Source: Aphrophora alni (Eukaryota > Arthropoda > Insecta > Hemiptera > Aphrophoridae). Taken from it: a stretch of DNA of 64,000 nucleotides. Of this stretch, positions 1 to 11,929 are shown piece by piece. The position numbers were made by a program, and so were the translations under genes. The DNA is taken from positions 101,141,340 to 101,205,339 of the forward strand of contig OY740772.1 in NCBI GenBank assembly GCA_963513935.1, in the 5' to 3' direction. The notes under the pieces were generated by a model. That model was not told the origin of the DNA and did no database searches. It saw only the letters and a list, made by a program, of their open reading frames with translations. The stretch's first letter is position 1; each line of letters begins with the position of its first letter.

Positions 1-2329
1 AATATATGTGAGTAAGTGTTTGCCTTTTTTCTCTGACGTAAGACTTCATTTAAGTCCTAAATATTAAGTTCAACTTGATTTAAAAAGAAACTATCAAACA
101 AGATAGTAAAATAAAAGTTATTTATTACAAATTAGCTATTATTTATTACACAAAATAAAAACACGCATTTTTATTTGCAAACATGAAAATATGAACATAT
201 AATATACGTTTATAAACGTACCACAATAATTACCAACATGAAGGCAGATTTTCACACATTAAATAGCTTGAGATAAATATTAATTTACGTTAAACCACTA
301 AATATCTTACTTAATTTGGAAGACTTATATTGCCGCTTTAAGATAGTTACCTTTACTTGTATTGGATTATACATTCCTGAAAGGATGCGAAATTAATTAT
401 TTGATCCTTAAATAATTGCTCAGAATTAGGAGGAATTACCAATCAATGTTGTACAAGAGATGAGATAATAAAGATAAAATAAAAATTGAGGACATGTTCA
501 CTATTAATAATGTATTCCACGAGCAGCGGTTGTGCTCAATGATGTTAATTTCAACTAATATTCTTTTGGAAACCTACTTATATTTTTCGAATTCTAGTTA
601 TTTCTATTTTCCAACAAAATTATTACTTATGTTGACTTACCTTTTTTATTTAGGTTTTGCCGTTAAATTCATTTATGTAAGAAATTCACTAAATTAAATT
701 CAACAAATTTTCAATACATTTGTCATATAAAACACAAAACAAAAAAAAAGTTATTATCTGAAAGTAATCTATATGACTTTTTTCTTGTTACCAGATATAC
801 GTTCTCCTCCTTGCGAAAAAGATGGGGACGGTATATTTTGTGCCTTCGGACATTTGTTATATTTCCGACCTTATAAATATCGGAATTTGGCCGTACAAAA
901 TATTAAGTGTAGCAGCTATGAGAGAAAATATAAAATTGCGACTATCTCAAAATTAGCTCCGACGATTTCGATCAAACTATGTTTAAATGTTACCCCCTAT
1001 GGACTCAAACAAAACATATTGATCGCTATCTCTTGAAATATACTCGTATGTGAGTTACCCTATGTAAAAATATATATATATATATATATATAGGCTGTTA
1101 TAATTAGAACAAAATTATAGGCTGTTCGAACAAATTTAAACGAATGGTTTCCGAGAAATCAACAACAATGGAAAGAACTTTAAAAAGAAAATACCCAAAG
1201 CGGATCTATATAAACGTAAATTACAACCATAATTTTTCTTTCTATTCATAATAATTTCCCTAGAATAAAAGTAAATATAGAAATATATTGCCAAACATTT
1301 GTTTAGAATTTCAATAACTAACTATGAAAGTATAACATTTTATCCTAAACAAAAAACAAGTCGATCTAAGTCAATTTAAGAATGAAAACTGTACCTAAGT
1401 GTTCCAGGGAATATCAGTTGCAGAAAGAAAGCTTGTATATTGCTATGGATATTTAGCATATAATAATTAATTAATTCCCAAATTCATGTAAAGCTGATTA
1501 ACAATTATAATGTATAATTAATAAGAGAAGTTAATTATGGCGCAGCAATTTATATCACTCAATCAATAAACATTATTAAGTAATAATTCTTTTTATAAAG
1601 GTCTACTGTAAATTTAAATATTTAAGAATTAATTTCAAGTCATGAAAATTTTAACAGTGATCAGACAGATATTCTTGATCAAAGAGGATTCGACGGAAAA
1701 GACAAGGACGACAAAGCGACACAAAGTATTTCCCAATAGGAAGAAAGCCATTCGTCTACAGAGACTAAATTTAAGAATGTAAATAAAGAATAAAGGAAAG
1801 TATAAAACGCGCCTAACTTTACCACGCTCCTTTTAACAACATTAAAAACTTCACCAACTGAATAGTTTACACTTTCTGTTAATGAAAAGAATGGCATTTC
1901 AAATATCAAATTAATGGTTTTACATTTTATAAAATCTACCTTTCTATCTTTTGAACTGCATATCAGATATACAGATCGTGAAAGAAGTTATTCATATAAG
2001 AAGTAATAAGATGTACTTACTGTTCCTTTGATCTTAATTAGTTCCATAAAATTCTGGAGTTAAGGGTAAAAAAGAGATTACAGTTTCTTGAACTACAATA
2101 ATTATTTTTCGTTACATCAAGATTTGTTCGAAATTTGGTAATTAAAAAAAAATCTTTATTTATTGATCTACTTAGAGTCTTAATTTACCGATAATTATGA
2201 AATTGAACTTATTATCAATATATAAAAATATAATTTTTACGGATAATAAGAATTCGTAACAACTATTTGTTAGATGTTAACTCTTAAGTTATTTAGATTG
2301 ACGCGAGGCACTTGGTAACGCCTTAATAT
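1..2329. other. AT-rich intergenic DNA, no gene seen
   Basis: Low-complexity AT-rich sequence with stops in every frame. The open frames at 494-697 and 773-1036 have no recognisable domain, biased composition or splice context and look like chance frames. A short (TA)n run lies at about 1070-1094. Nothing else was supported here. Confidence 0.7.
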
Positions 2330-2334
2330 TAGAA

Positions 2335-2520
2335 AATTTGTTTAGGCCAAGCCCCACTTGTTTTGAATAAATACGGGGGTTGGTGCTGTGCTTGGTTAGT
2401 TATAGTTTAGTTATTGTAGCTCATGTATCACTGAGGATGGCGACTCTGTCGTTGAAACGCGTTTGATTTAATAAACGTAATTTTTGTGGGATCTTGTGTT
2501 CGAGTTTTATTCTATCTGTT
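2335..2520 (+). mobile_element. Diverged Penelope-like / retrozyme-like element end
   Basis: This is a non-coding segment that aligns by eye with the element at 44090-44379. Both have a CCCC-containing start, an AATAAATA/TATAAATA block, AGTTATAGTTTA, then a hammerhead core, then GTGTTC and TTCT-rich tails. It differs at many positions, so it is an older copy or a sister family. No open frame for a reverse transcriptase or GIY-YIG nuclease adjoins it, so it is a solo terminal fragment or a non-autonomous copy. No clear target-site duplication was found, so the ends are approximate. Confidence 0.55.
2425..2469 (+). ncRNA. Hammerhead ribozyme motif (type I, diverged)
   Basis: Core CTGAGGA at 2431-2437 fits CUGANGA. 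Helix II is GGCGAC (2439-2444), loop TCT, then GTCGTT (2448-2453), with one unpaired T at 2438. GAAAC follows at 2454-2458, then GCGTT. Helix III is the minimal palindrome ACGCGT. Helix I is ATCA (2427-2430) with TGAT (2464-2467), weaker than the six pairs of the younger copies. The predicted cleavage triplet is GTT rather than GTC. The T at helix II position 10.1 and the shortened helix I suggest low or no activity. Confidence 0.55.
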
Positions 2521-2884
2521 CTGTTCATGTTTTACTTCCACGCAAATTTTAATGTTTCATGTTCTTTCAATGCGAAGCGATCTAGTCATATATATATCCA
2601 GTAGAGATGATTTGCGAGAAAAATAAAGTATAAACCATTTTCACAGTTATTATCTCAACCAAATTAACAGTCTGCTGAAAATTCACAAAGTAATCAGCGT
2701 GGCATTACTGTCAAGCCTGACATTTAAAAAATCATTCATTTTCATTCTAACTTTGCTGATTTTAATAAAAATAGTAATAAAAAAAAAACTATAAATTAAT
2801 ATATATACAGTGTGTATCTAGTTTTAGTTATTGACTGCTCAGACAAAGATTTAGGACTGGGTTATTATTTTTCTTTTCTTATTT

Positions 2885-3362
2885 AAAGAAGAAGAAAAGA
2901 ATGTAAAATAAAGACCAGCAGCCCTGGAATAATCTAATGCATGGGCGTCATCGCCGGGGGGACGCGTCCCCCCCAATATTTGAGATGTAAAAATATTTTT
3001 GCTAAAAACGAATGATTTACTTAAAACCTTAAAAAGGTAAACATCGGGCTTTGTCTTTACTAGGGTTTTTAACATTACATTTCTGTTACAAACGCATAAA
3101 TAAATGCATAAAAACGATGTTTTGATAAGTTTAATTTAAACAAATTTCCATACCCCCATACCCCCGGCATATGTCCCCCCCCAATAATGAACTGGTGATG
3201 ACGCCCATGAGGGTCAGGGTCAAAAGAGAACAAAAAATGAGCTTGAGTGAGATCTAACAGGAGAGGAATCTAACTCAAGACTACGTGAAAATGTGTAGAT
3301 CCAGGTAGGCTCCTTCGGAATTACCAAACTCGTAATCATTATGGTCAACCCCTAAGGGTAGG
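2885..3362 (+). repeat. Dispersed repeat family A, copy 1 (split by a TIR element)
   Basis: This copy starts in a purine tract (AAGAAGAAAAGAATG, AAATAAAGAC) and continues after a 270-bp insertion with GGGTCAGGGTCA, GAACAA, GATCTAAC, AACTCAAGACTACGTGAAA, TGTAGATCCAGGTAGG and TCGGAATTACCAA. The same ordered blocks recur about twelve times in this window on both strands. The family has no open frame. It could be a SINE or a MITE, but I see neither a convincing pol III box pair nor TIRs, so it is left unclassified. Confidence 0.75.
2940..3209. mobile_element. Non-autonomous TIR DNA transposon (MITE), 270 bp
   Basis: The ends are inverted repeats: CATGGGCGTCATCGCC at 2940-2955 and its complement, with one mismatch, ending at 3209. 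G-runs and C-runs (GGGGGGACGCG, CCCCCCC followed by AATA) lie just inside both ends. The interior is AT-rich and non-coding. It sits inside a family A repeat whose blocks resume directly after it, which fixes its limits. Terminal GGGCGTC with subterminal poly-G resembles a common class of animal cut-and-paste elements, but the superfamily cannot be named without a transposase. A clear target-site duplication was not resolved. Confidence 0.75.
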
Positions 3363-4864
3363 TATCTTTCTTCTTATACATGTTTCAGTTTTAGTCTTCA
3401 ACATGTTCCTAGTCTGCTAGAATATGTTGACATTTTCACTTTTCTCGTGTTCTAACTTTATCACTTGATAACGGAGGTTGGTTGATGTTCTAGAAACGTC
3501 AAATATAGTAGTTGTCTAAAATGTAATTTCGAATCATAACCTCCTATGAAAATACAATATTCGTGTAGTTCTGAGATTCGGCAGAGCTAGTCGTCGTCAT
3601 GAATGTAGCAAGGAGGGTTCCTTCACATACGAGACCCTGTTACGAGGGAAGCGAGTTTTTAATGCATACACATCTCCGAGAACAGTTAGGGGATATAAGA
3701 CGTGGAGCAAGTAGTGATATACACAATACAAGGTGCAGAAATCCTGGCATAACAACTGTTTTAAACCAACTTACACTACTGTATAAGATTTATTGATCTA
3801 CTTAACATATCCTACATTGCCAAGTACCATGATGAATCCATCAACTTGTTTTATTTTCTTTATATTAGCAGAAAGATTTAAATAAAGCGATTTAACTTTT
3901 AGTTTAGATGTTTGCCCACACACCGAGTCATGTGGGCTGAAGACATGTTTAAGGCACAAGCAAAAAGCAAGTATAATTTTTTTCCTTGACACCGTAGACT
4001 GCATGACATATAAATTAGCTTAGTGATTGTTCCTAAAAGCTTTTATTTATTTTAACAATTATCTATAGCATAACCAGAAAACTTTATTATTCATATTAAC
4101 AGCAATTAAATCGTTTGGCAGTTCAGAAAGACAGTAGGATGGAAAACTGCTATTACCTTAAAATGTGATAATAATAATATAAGATAATATCGATAATATA
4201 ATAATTTAAGATTTTTGTTATATAAACGTACAATGAACACAGGTAATCAATTAAATTATCAACCACCCTGTGGGTTGCAAGTCGTAAACACTTCTGTGAG
4301 AGCAAAGGAATGAGCTATCGATTCTAGAATACAAAATTACCTTTCCTTCAATCCGGCGCCTGTATTAATGAGAAATGGAAATGTCTGGAACACTTTTCAT
4401 TCAGTTATTTTGTTTTCCTTCATTCATTTAAATGAGCTTATGAAGTCTATAAACTCAAACAAAACGTGTTAAAATTGCTGCATTACTCAGTTCAAGCAGA
4501 AGGTTACTATGTTAGGAACCAGTTTGAATTAAATTTTACTTTTTAGTAAATTAATTTTCTTATATGTTAAAACTTGCATCAAGTAAATTGTATAAATTTG
4601 GAGTAAATTTCAGTTTTGTATTGTCACACGGTTTTCAGAAATAATAATTTTTGACTAATAATACTTGTTTTGGAGAATTCGAAGATCTTGATTTCCGTTA
4701 CCCTTATAAACATTTCTAGTACAAAATGTTTGCTCTTTGTGTTGGTCTATCGAAAACATTATATTTCTAGATTTAGTATGCCACTATAAGTTTCAATAAA
4801 TTACGAACAAAAGAAAGTGACTCAATTGTATTGATTGTATTGACTCATTTTTCATTGTTGTTTA
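3363..4864. other. AT-rich intergenic DNA, no gene seen
   Basis: No repeat of the families described here and no convincing coding sequence. The frame at 3599-3796 (65 codons) is slightly GC-richer than its surroundings but has no domain and no splice context. Confidence 0.6.
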
Positions 4865-5105
4865 AAGGTGAAAAAACTCAATCAACATCGCCCTAAAGAA
4901 AAAGAAGAAAACTACATAATATAAAAGTCCTCAAATACTCTAATTATTCCAGCGTAGGAAAAACAAATAGTTGTTCAAGAGAGGCATAATAGAAAATATG
5001 AAAGAGAGAGATTTAACTCAAGACTACATAAAAAAGGTGTATATACAGCTAAAGTCCCTCGGATGCACGCCCATACCCATTGTAAGTGAGCCCCTGAAGG
5101 TTGTA
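4865..5105 (+). repeat. Dispersed repeat family A, copy 2
   Basis: This copy begins with the family head (TTTAAAGGTGAAAAAACTCA, then ATCAACATCGCCCT), then AAGAAGAAAAC and CCTCAAATACTCT. It continues with TGAAAGAGAGAGATTTAACT, CAAGACTACATAAAAAAGGT and CCCTCGGA, and ends near AGTGAGCCCCTGAAGG. It is nearly full length and uninterrupted, so it is a good reference copy for the family. Confidence 0.75.
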
Positions 5106-5489
5106 TAGTAGAGGTTATTATTAATCGCAAAACAAGTTATTTTCTCATCCATTTCTATTTTATTCTTGCTTGTACTCTTCAAATAATTAAGTTAACAAGG
5201 TCGTAATTAAACTAATATTGGAGATGTCAAAACCGTTTTCTTCTGAAATATTTTTTATAGAAATGTGGAACCTCACTCAGTAATACTCCCTAGTACATAA
5301 TATTTCCTTTGTGTTCTCCCTTAATATTGTCAAAAATTCCAATCTTTTATTTGTTTGTAGTAATCACTGTTACTTTATACGTTGTAACGATATCATGATA
5401 TCAATTAAACTAAACTAAATAAAATCATCAATCATGAAATCTAAAAATAAATTAATTAAAATATAACTTGAATAAAATAATAAATATGG

Positions 5490-6420
5490 AACCATGTTAA
5501 GAAACAAATGAAGAGAAAACGGCAGATGCCGCCTGTAATAAAATTTGTACGTGCTAGGCTACAATAGCACTAAGATTTCAAGAACCTTGAAGCCAACACG
5601 TGTGTACACAACGGAATTCTTAGGGTAGCAGAGTTTTTACTGGAAAAAAAAGAGAAATCAAGGGAAAGCAGCATCATAACGGTATTTTAGAAAAACGCAA
5701 GTAGAAAGTAGGTCGGCCAATCGGAGACGCTCCAAACTTAAAAAAACACAACGGCAGAATTCAAAAACAACCAGTAGGAATTGCGAAAGTTCGTAAGCAG
5801 AGAAAGTTGGTAGAAATCGACAAATCAACGGACAGGGCGCGAAAACCAGTGTTTTAGAGAAGGAACATTAGAAAATAGTTTGTTAGGGGAGTCTTACCAG
5901 AGTCGCCACGACGGAAGGTCGCGGACACAGCTAGAGTACGCTGTGTACAAAAGAATAGTTAGTTTTTTATAGCGAGTAAGGGACAAGAAGTCTCTTGATA
6001 TTGAAAGGTTTTTGATAAGTTGAAAGTAAAGTAGAATTGAAGTAAAGGAAGTTTGAATTAGAATAGGAAGTTAGATTTGGAGTTTGTGGAGTTATTAATA
6101 AAAAGACAGATTTGAAAAAGGAGTTTAAATTCACCAGAGGTAAAAGAGACCAATCATCGTAGAACAGGCGCTGTAATTTTGGAACGACTACAAGGAAGGA
6201 GAGACAGATTTGGGACGACTTCGAGGAAGGAGAGGCCTATTTTGGAACGGCATCTGGGAAGGAGAGACAACGTTAAAATACCAACGAAAAGTGTTTAAGC
6301 AGTGTGGTGTTTGTGTTTTTTGTTTAATAAAAAGATAAATTAAAGTCAGGTGGAGTGTAAAGTGCTAACTGACCGAGCAAGAAGGACCAGCAGATTTGAT
6401 AAGTACAAAACCAATTAATT
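5490..6420 (+). other. A/G-rich, less AT-biased non-coding segment
   Basis: This segment is purine-rich on the plus strand and clearly less AT-rich than its flanks, with several GGAAGGAGAG runs. No long open frame exists. Its 3' edge carries GGTGGAGTGTAA at 6349-6360, and the same 12-mer closes a similar purine-rich segment at 13797-13808. Both are preceded by TTTAATAAA/AAATAAATAAAATC-type sequence. The pair could be remnants of one retroelement leader or LTR. A host 5' untranslated exon is an alternative. Confidence 0.35.
6177..6272 (+). repeat. Minisatellite, three ~32-bp units
   Basis: Three imperfect units start with TTTTGGAACGACTAC, TTTGGGACGACTTCG and TTTTGGAACGGCATC, and each ends in GGAAGGAGAG. 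Spacing is 31-32 bp. It lies inside the purine-rich segment at 5490-6420. Confidence 0.7.
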
Positions 6421-7249
6421 GTTAATTATTAAAATCACTTAGAATTGATTTCATTTTCGATTGAGCCATGCAAAAAACCCAAGACCCGAGATTAAGAATT
6501 TGTTGTTGTTAAATTAATTGTAAAAAACTGAGCTAGCCGAGATTAAATAAAAAGATGATCAATAATAATAATAATTTAAAGTATTAAATAAAATTTGTAA
6601 AGAAATATAATAAACTAAAAGGAACTGATAATTTGAAGATTTTAACAAGAGTTAAAATAAAGTAAAATTTTGTATTTTTAAAATTGTCTATGATAAATAA
6701 ATTAATCTTAAGGAATGAATGGAGAGTAAATGGTTTTTCTAGATAAGTAAGTATAACTTTCATGTATATGTTTATTGCTATAGTAATTTTGTTCTTTTAA
6801 AAATTAAAAGAAAGAGATTGTGTTATCCAGGTAAACGGTGTTGTTTATGAGTAATAATCATAAGTTGTTCCTTTTAGTAGTGTTGCAAATAATAAGTAAA
6901 TCTAACATCTTAAATACTAGATTGACACGACAACGTGTAACTTTTAAATTAGAGTAATCAAAATAAATATATAGCATCTGTATTGTTATATTTGGCTCAC
7001 CAACGTGTGACTTTTAGAAAAAATTAAATATTAACTTAATAAATTACATATAACAAACTTATGTATGTCATAACGTAGTTCAGTTGTTATAGGAATACTA
7101 TCTTTTTCTACGTTACTAATAAATTTGTGTAAGTTGAGTTCGTTATTTAAGAGTTGTATTTTATATATGATTTTGTAAATTTCATTATTATTATTTTGTG
7201 TAAGAAAGTTATGTTCCCAGATAGTTAACTACTGATGGCAAAAAGTATG
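6421..7249. other. AT-rich intergenic DNA
   Basis: No coding signal. A short motif, ACGTGTAACTTTTA or ACGTGTGACTTTTA, occurs twice (about 6933 and 7004), suggesting a small decayed duplication. Confidence 0.5.
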
Positions 7250-7715
7250 ATCTGAACGCTTACATACAGTCATTCCCTGTCTGCAATAAGGCGTGTTGTT
7301 TTGCTGTTGCCATTAAAACGGCATCTAAACAACATATTTAAGGCATGTAACTTCATAATTAATTATCGAATTGTAAGTTTTATTCTTTGGGTTCATTGTT
7401 TTTATAAGTTGAATTTTGATTCTATTTAATTTTTATTCTCTGTTATGAATATTACCTTTGTTTGATATCCAACTATTGAAAGCACTGTATCAGAGTTTTT
7501 ACTGAATTAACGTTAGCCCTCACCCAAAGTTTACATACACTTGGTCCCTATCTGAATACAGTTGCATAAAGATGTGTTGTGTGCCGTTATTGAAATTGTT
7601 AATAAACTACAGATTTAAGACAAGTGTTTTCATTATAATATTTGTAGTTGGAGTTAGTGGTGTTTGTAAGTTGTATTTTGAATTTTGTTCTTATTTCAGT
7701 TTTTAGTTGAGATGA
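7250..7715 (+). repeat. Decayed ~265-bp direct duplication
   Basis: Two blocks share order and wording: TTACATACAGTCATTCCCTG (about 7260) against TTACATACACTTGGTCCCTA (about 7530). Each is followed by GTGTTGT, a GCCATTA/GCCGTTA block, a TTTAAG block and then TAAGTT...TTGAATTTTG...TTTTATTC-like text. The offset is about 265 bp and similarity is low, so this is an old tandem duplication. Confidence 0.45.
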
Positions 7716-7954
7716 TAAAATAGAAATATATGAACAACCCAAATAAAAAATTAATAGAGGTGATACTTGTGTCACATGCTCAGATTGTGTTGTATCCTTA
7801 GAGGCTCAACAATAGTGAGTAAGGATGAGACGATCCTTAGGAACTATAGCTGGAACAAACAGATTTAGTTGATTCATCTATCTTATCATGCCTCTCTTGA
7901 CCACTTTTGTTCCATTCTGACCCTGAAGATATTAGAATATTTTATTGTTAAGGT

Positions 7955-8035
7955 TCCTTTTTGTGTTCTTTTCTTTCTTTTTTTAATAGGTTATAATGAC
8001 TGAGAGGTTTTTTGCCTTTAAACAAGAAGAAAACA
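7955..8035 (-). repeat. Dispersed repeat family A, head fragment (minus strand)
   Basis: The complement reads TTTAAAGGCAAAAAACCTCT, then CAGTCATTATAACC and AAGAAAGAAAAGAACAC, which is the head of family A. The rest of the family is missing. Confidence 0.65.
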
Positions 8036-8784
8036 ATTCTTAATTATATTCTAAATCACTCATTTCTGCACAGAAACAACGAATTAAGTTTGTGATGTTA
8101 GTAAAACCTGGTCATTATTTCATATTTACTATTACTCATTTCATTATTAATGTATTTAACTTTACAAAGAGTGTTAAGTCTGACCACGAAAAATTACGGC
8201 TACCTTCCAACTTGAATTGCTTAGCTTAAGAAACTTTCTCAATTAAGCTAACCAAGGCGATGCATAACTCATGGAACCACATCAACCAACATTACTTTTG
8301 AAACAAATTTAATTATTTGTAATCCTTAAATTACGTTGGAAATAATTCCATTTTCAGTTCCTTTTAAGTAAAAATAAAAACTGAATATTTCATTAAATAG
8401 TGAATTAGTAGATTAGAGAAATGTATTTTTCATTCGATTTATTGAATTGATTTGTCTCATATTGTTGAAATTTATAATGTTTAGTGTAGGAATGTGTAAC
8501 AACATAACTCAAGTGTCAAAATGATACATATTTAATTAAATAGTGTGAAAAACATTGCACAATCCTTTTCATTGCACCTATCCTCAAAAATAATTAAAAT
8601 ATATCAAAAGAAATAGTCACCAAAAATATCAGATGCGTTGAATAATATTTCCAATTGAAACTTGTCATAAACATAATAATATATAATTAAATGAATATTT
8701 ATTTATTACAAAACTGATAAATTTATCAAAATATATTATTACATTTTTAAAATGTTCTTATTTCATCAAGTCTATTTTTTTCTT
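8036..8784. other. AT-rich intergenic DNA, nothing recognised
   Basis: No open frame of note, no repeat of the described families, and no structured motif detected. Confidence 0.6.
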
Positions 8785-8819
8785 GTTGTTTAAAAGCAAA
8801 AATTTATTCAGTTATCATC

Positions 8820-8881
<62 letters not shown>

Positions 8882-9080
8882 AAGAAAATAAGATAAAGTA
8901 AGAGGTCCATTTTCGAATACCCTAATAGAGTTAGGGCAGGAAGATAACAAGAGTTGGTCAAGAGATACCTTATAGGAAGTATGAAAGAGAGTGGTCTAAC
9001 CCAAGACTACACGAAAAATGGGTAAATCCAGGTCGGGAATCTTAGAATTGCCATGATCGTTCTCACTAAGATAGTAAGTC
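8785..9080 (+). repeat. Dispersed repeat family A, copy with internal (TA)n
   Basis: The head (TTTAAAAGCAAAAATTTATT, then CAGTTATCATCGC) is followed by a (TA)n run at 8823-8879. The body then reads AAGAAGAAAATAAGATAAAG, GAGTTGGTCAAGAGATACC, AGTATGAAAGAGAGTGGTCT, CAAGACTACACGAAAAATGG and AATTGCCATGATCG. The microsatellite sits where other copies have a short TATA stretch, so it probably expanded from that seed. Confidence 0.75.
8823..8879. repeat. (TA)n microsatellite
   Basis: Uninterrupted alternating TA of about 57 bp within a family A repeat. Confidence 0.95.
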
Positions 9081-10064
9081 ACAATCATATTTCATAGTAA
9101 ACCCATCATCAAAATATTCTGAGACTTGTAGTAAACACACGACAATATTAGATAATAATAGTAGTAGAAGTAACGAAACTAGCAGTAATAAATATGTAGT
9201 TAGGCTAATTATAAAGTATCTTCTTACAGAAGAGAAAGAGTGTTTGAGAAAAAGAAGAATTTCATAAATTATAAAGTTTTACAAAGATTCAATCAAATTT
9301 AGAAAAAAAATAAGACAACCTAAGAATCGTCAAAATATTGACTTAGCTTTGGATTTATAAAAACAAACTCACCAAAACACAACAATATTTATTAGCTTAA
9401 AATCATTTGAAATACAAAAAAGTTAAAGATTATTGATTATTTTCTGAGTCATTTGATATATACCCATGTTCGGCATGATTATCTTATTTTCTTAGAATTA
9501 TTAAAATATATTTTCAATAAAAGTTGACAAGTATTTGCTATTTCTCATAAAACTACAAATTATATATTCAAATGAACAACGCTTGTGGAAACTTTAATCA
9601 ACAGTTGAAATAAAACAATTTTCCACTACATAATCTTTATTTTGTTACAAAGAAAGTATTTATTGTGAAGAATTGTCTTTTATTTCATTTTGGTTAACCG
9701 ATTATAATTATTTAAAGAACCTTATTAGCATCTCGTTAAATTATATAAGAGTTTGCATCATGACCAAGTTATTCATATTTTTAAATTGCAGTAAAGAAAA
9801 TATAAAAGAATTTGCATATTTACATATAGTGGGCACACTACAGAGCTCCAACTGTAAAAGAAAGAATATAAAGTTAACTTTAAATAAAGTAATATTTTCT
9901 AAGTTCTCATTAATTATTTAAAAGTAGGTTACATCCTTTAACATCTTTGTTAGATCTTTTCTACTCATTATAAACATCTCAGATTTTATTCACTGAATTA
10001 AATTTTATTATGTAGAAATACAGAAATAATATAGTTTAGGTAAATCACGTGTAATTACTTAACG
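9081..10064. other. AT-rich intergenic DNA, no gene seen
   Basis: The frame at 9673-9921 (82 codons) is AT-rich with no recognised domain and no usual codon bias. It was not accepted as a gene. Confidence 0.6.

Positions 10065-10123
<59 letters not shown>
10065..10123. repeat. (TA)n microsatellite
   Basis: Uninterrupted alternating TA of about 59 bp. Confidence 0.95.
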
Positions 10124-10124
<1 letters not shown>

Positions 10125-10490
10125 CTTTTAAAGGAAATAATCCTATGACGAAAAAGAATAAATCAGTTGATTATGCCATCATGGAACTTACCCAGCCTCA
10201 TTACACAAGCAGATTTTTTAATTTAAATGCTCTAAAGTTTGACTCTTGGGCCTATTAGAAAATGGTAAGTTGTATTAATAGGTAGGTCTTTTTTAATAAA
10301 TGTATTTTTTTTAAATAAAGTGTTTTCAGAAGAACTGTATCTAAATTTATATGTAAGAAAAGCATAAAGTGGCATTAGTTTTGTAAGTAAATAAATAGAA
10401 TAATATAAAATATATGTAAGGCAATATTTAAAAGATACGTAAATTGTTTTTAGATTTAGCAAATCCATATTATCTTTTGAAAGAAACATG

Positions 10491-10690
10491 NNNNNNNNNN
10501 NNNNNNNNNNNNNNNNNNNNNNNNNNNNNNNNNNNNNNNNNNNNNNNNNNNNNNNNNNNNNNNNNNNNNNNNNNNNNNNNNNNNNNNNNNNNNNNNNNNN
10601 NNNNNNNNNNNNNNNNNNNNNNNNNNNNNNNNNNNNNNNNNNNNNNNNNNNNNNNNNNNNNNNNNNNNNNNNNNNNNNNNNNNNNNNNNN
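10491..10690. other. Assembly gap (200 N)
   Basis: Exactly 200 N. The right edge runs straight into a (GA)n tract and then a family A repeat. The round gap length is probably a scaffolding placeholder, so the true length is unknown. Open frames that cross the gap are artefacts. Confidence 0.97.
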
Positions 10691-10800
10691 GAGAGAGAGA
10701 GAGGGAGAGAGAGAGGGAGAGAGAGAGAGAGAGATCTAACCCCTAGACTATATGAAAAAAGGTACATGAAAATGTGTGGAGTTAGTAATGAAGAAACGAA
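10691..10800 (+). repeat. (GA)n run and family A repeat fragment
   Basis: A (GA)n/(GGGA) tract at 10691-10734 leads into GATCTAACCCCTAGACTATA and TGAAAATGTGTGG. This corresponds to the middle of family A, where other copies have GAAAGAGAGGGATCTAACCC. The GA run is therefore an expansion of that internal GAGAGAG seed. Confidence 0.7.
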
Positions 10801-11929
10801 CATTGATTCGTATAAACGAGCACTATGGATGCCAGCCGAAGTTATAATACTTACAATTGGATCAATGAATGAATTGGATCGGTATTGTTTAAATATTTAA
10901 CAGATTTGGAATAACGGATAACCTAGTTTAATTAATACCACGTTAAATAGTTTATTTCAATAGAAATAACCTTTCCTTTAACTAATTCCAAATAAACTAA
11001 CCTTAAGCTACATCTGTTGATTATACATTGAAGCAGTACAGTTAAATTACCGTGTAACATTAAGTCTAACCACTAGGGTAAAAATAATGAAAACGGCTGA
11101 ATCAAATCGACCACATATTGCAGAATATTGTGGTTGGAAATTTCACAGAGAGTTTGTGATGCGATTTATTAATAAGTATTATTTATTAGGCAGGAACATG
11201 TAAGTTATTTTAAATTACTGCCCTTTCATATTTGGGGTTAATATTTGTCCCCTATGGAATAGTCTATGGGCGGTTTGTTTGTGTATAGAATGTGGAACGT
11301 AATAAGCACATATGGGATGTTTATATAGTGGAAGCGTTAAGCCTATTAGATCGACCACGTGTTTGGCGATGGTACGTGATTACTCAACACTGTATATTTA
11401 ATGAATGGCCCGAATAACAACGTCCAACCAATCAACACACGGGGAACTGACCTTGATAATTTAGTTTCTATGATTAATAATTAGCCACTTATAAACGTGT
11501 TCTACAAAATTACTAAACTCACAGATAAAACTAGTTCATAGTTCCTTCTGATCCGAATGCAATCTAAACACACCCAATTTACCACAAACCGTCTGCTCAT
11601 TTAATATAACGGCCCACGGGAAAACCCCGTCGACACTTCTCACTGAATTTTACTCGACATTGTAAAAATTAGAACAGACTTGTTAAAATAAAAATATTGC
11701 CCGGAGTGGGAAAGACAGCGAACTTTTTCGCGTTGCTGTAGTAGACTGATGAAAGAAGCAATCTCACTAGGCGCTTCGTCATATACCTTTGACGTAGGTA
11801 GAGTGACTTGCTCAAGATTCCTTCGAAATTATAATATCGAGCGTAAGCATGTCACAAATTGATAAAGTCCAATAGTTCAGAAGTATTTATAAGTTTTAAA
11901 ATGTAAACAAATTCATTTTTTATCTTGTT
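10801..11929. other. Mixed-composition intergenic DNA, unrecognised
   Basis: This is less AT-rich than its neighbours between about 11040 and 11850 but has no open frame above about 60 codons. Two short related phrases, AATCGACCACATATTG and GATCGACCACGTGTTTGG, occur about 250 bp apart. It may be a decayed element, and I cannot assign it. Confidence 0.4.

Noticed and set aside
494..1036. Open frames of 67 and 87 codons as genes
   Set aside because: No domain, no coding-like composition, no splice or promoter context; lengths are expected by chance in this base composition.
10444..10803. Open frames of 83-115 codons crossing the gap
   Set aside because: They are made mostly of N and (GA)n translation and are artefacts.
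11040..11850. Less AT-rich segment as an LTR or host promoter
   Set aside because: No second copy, TG...CA ends with a duplication, or promoter motif could be shown.
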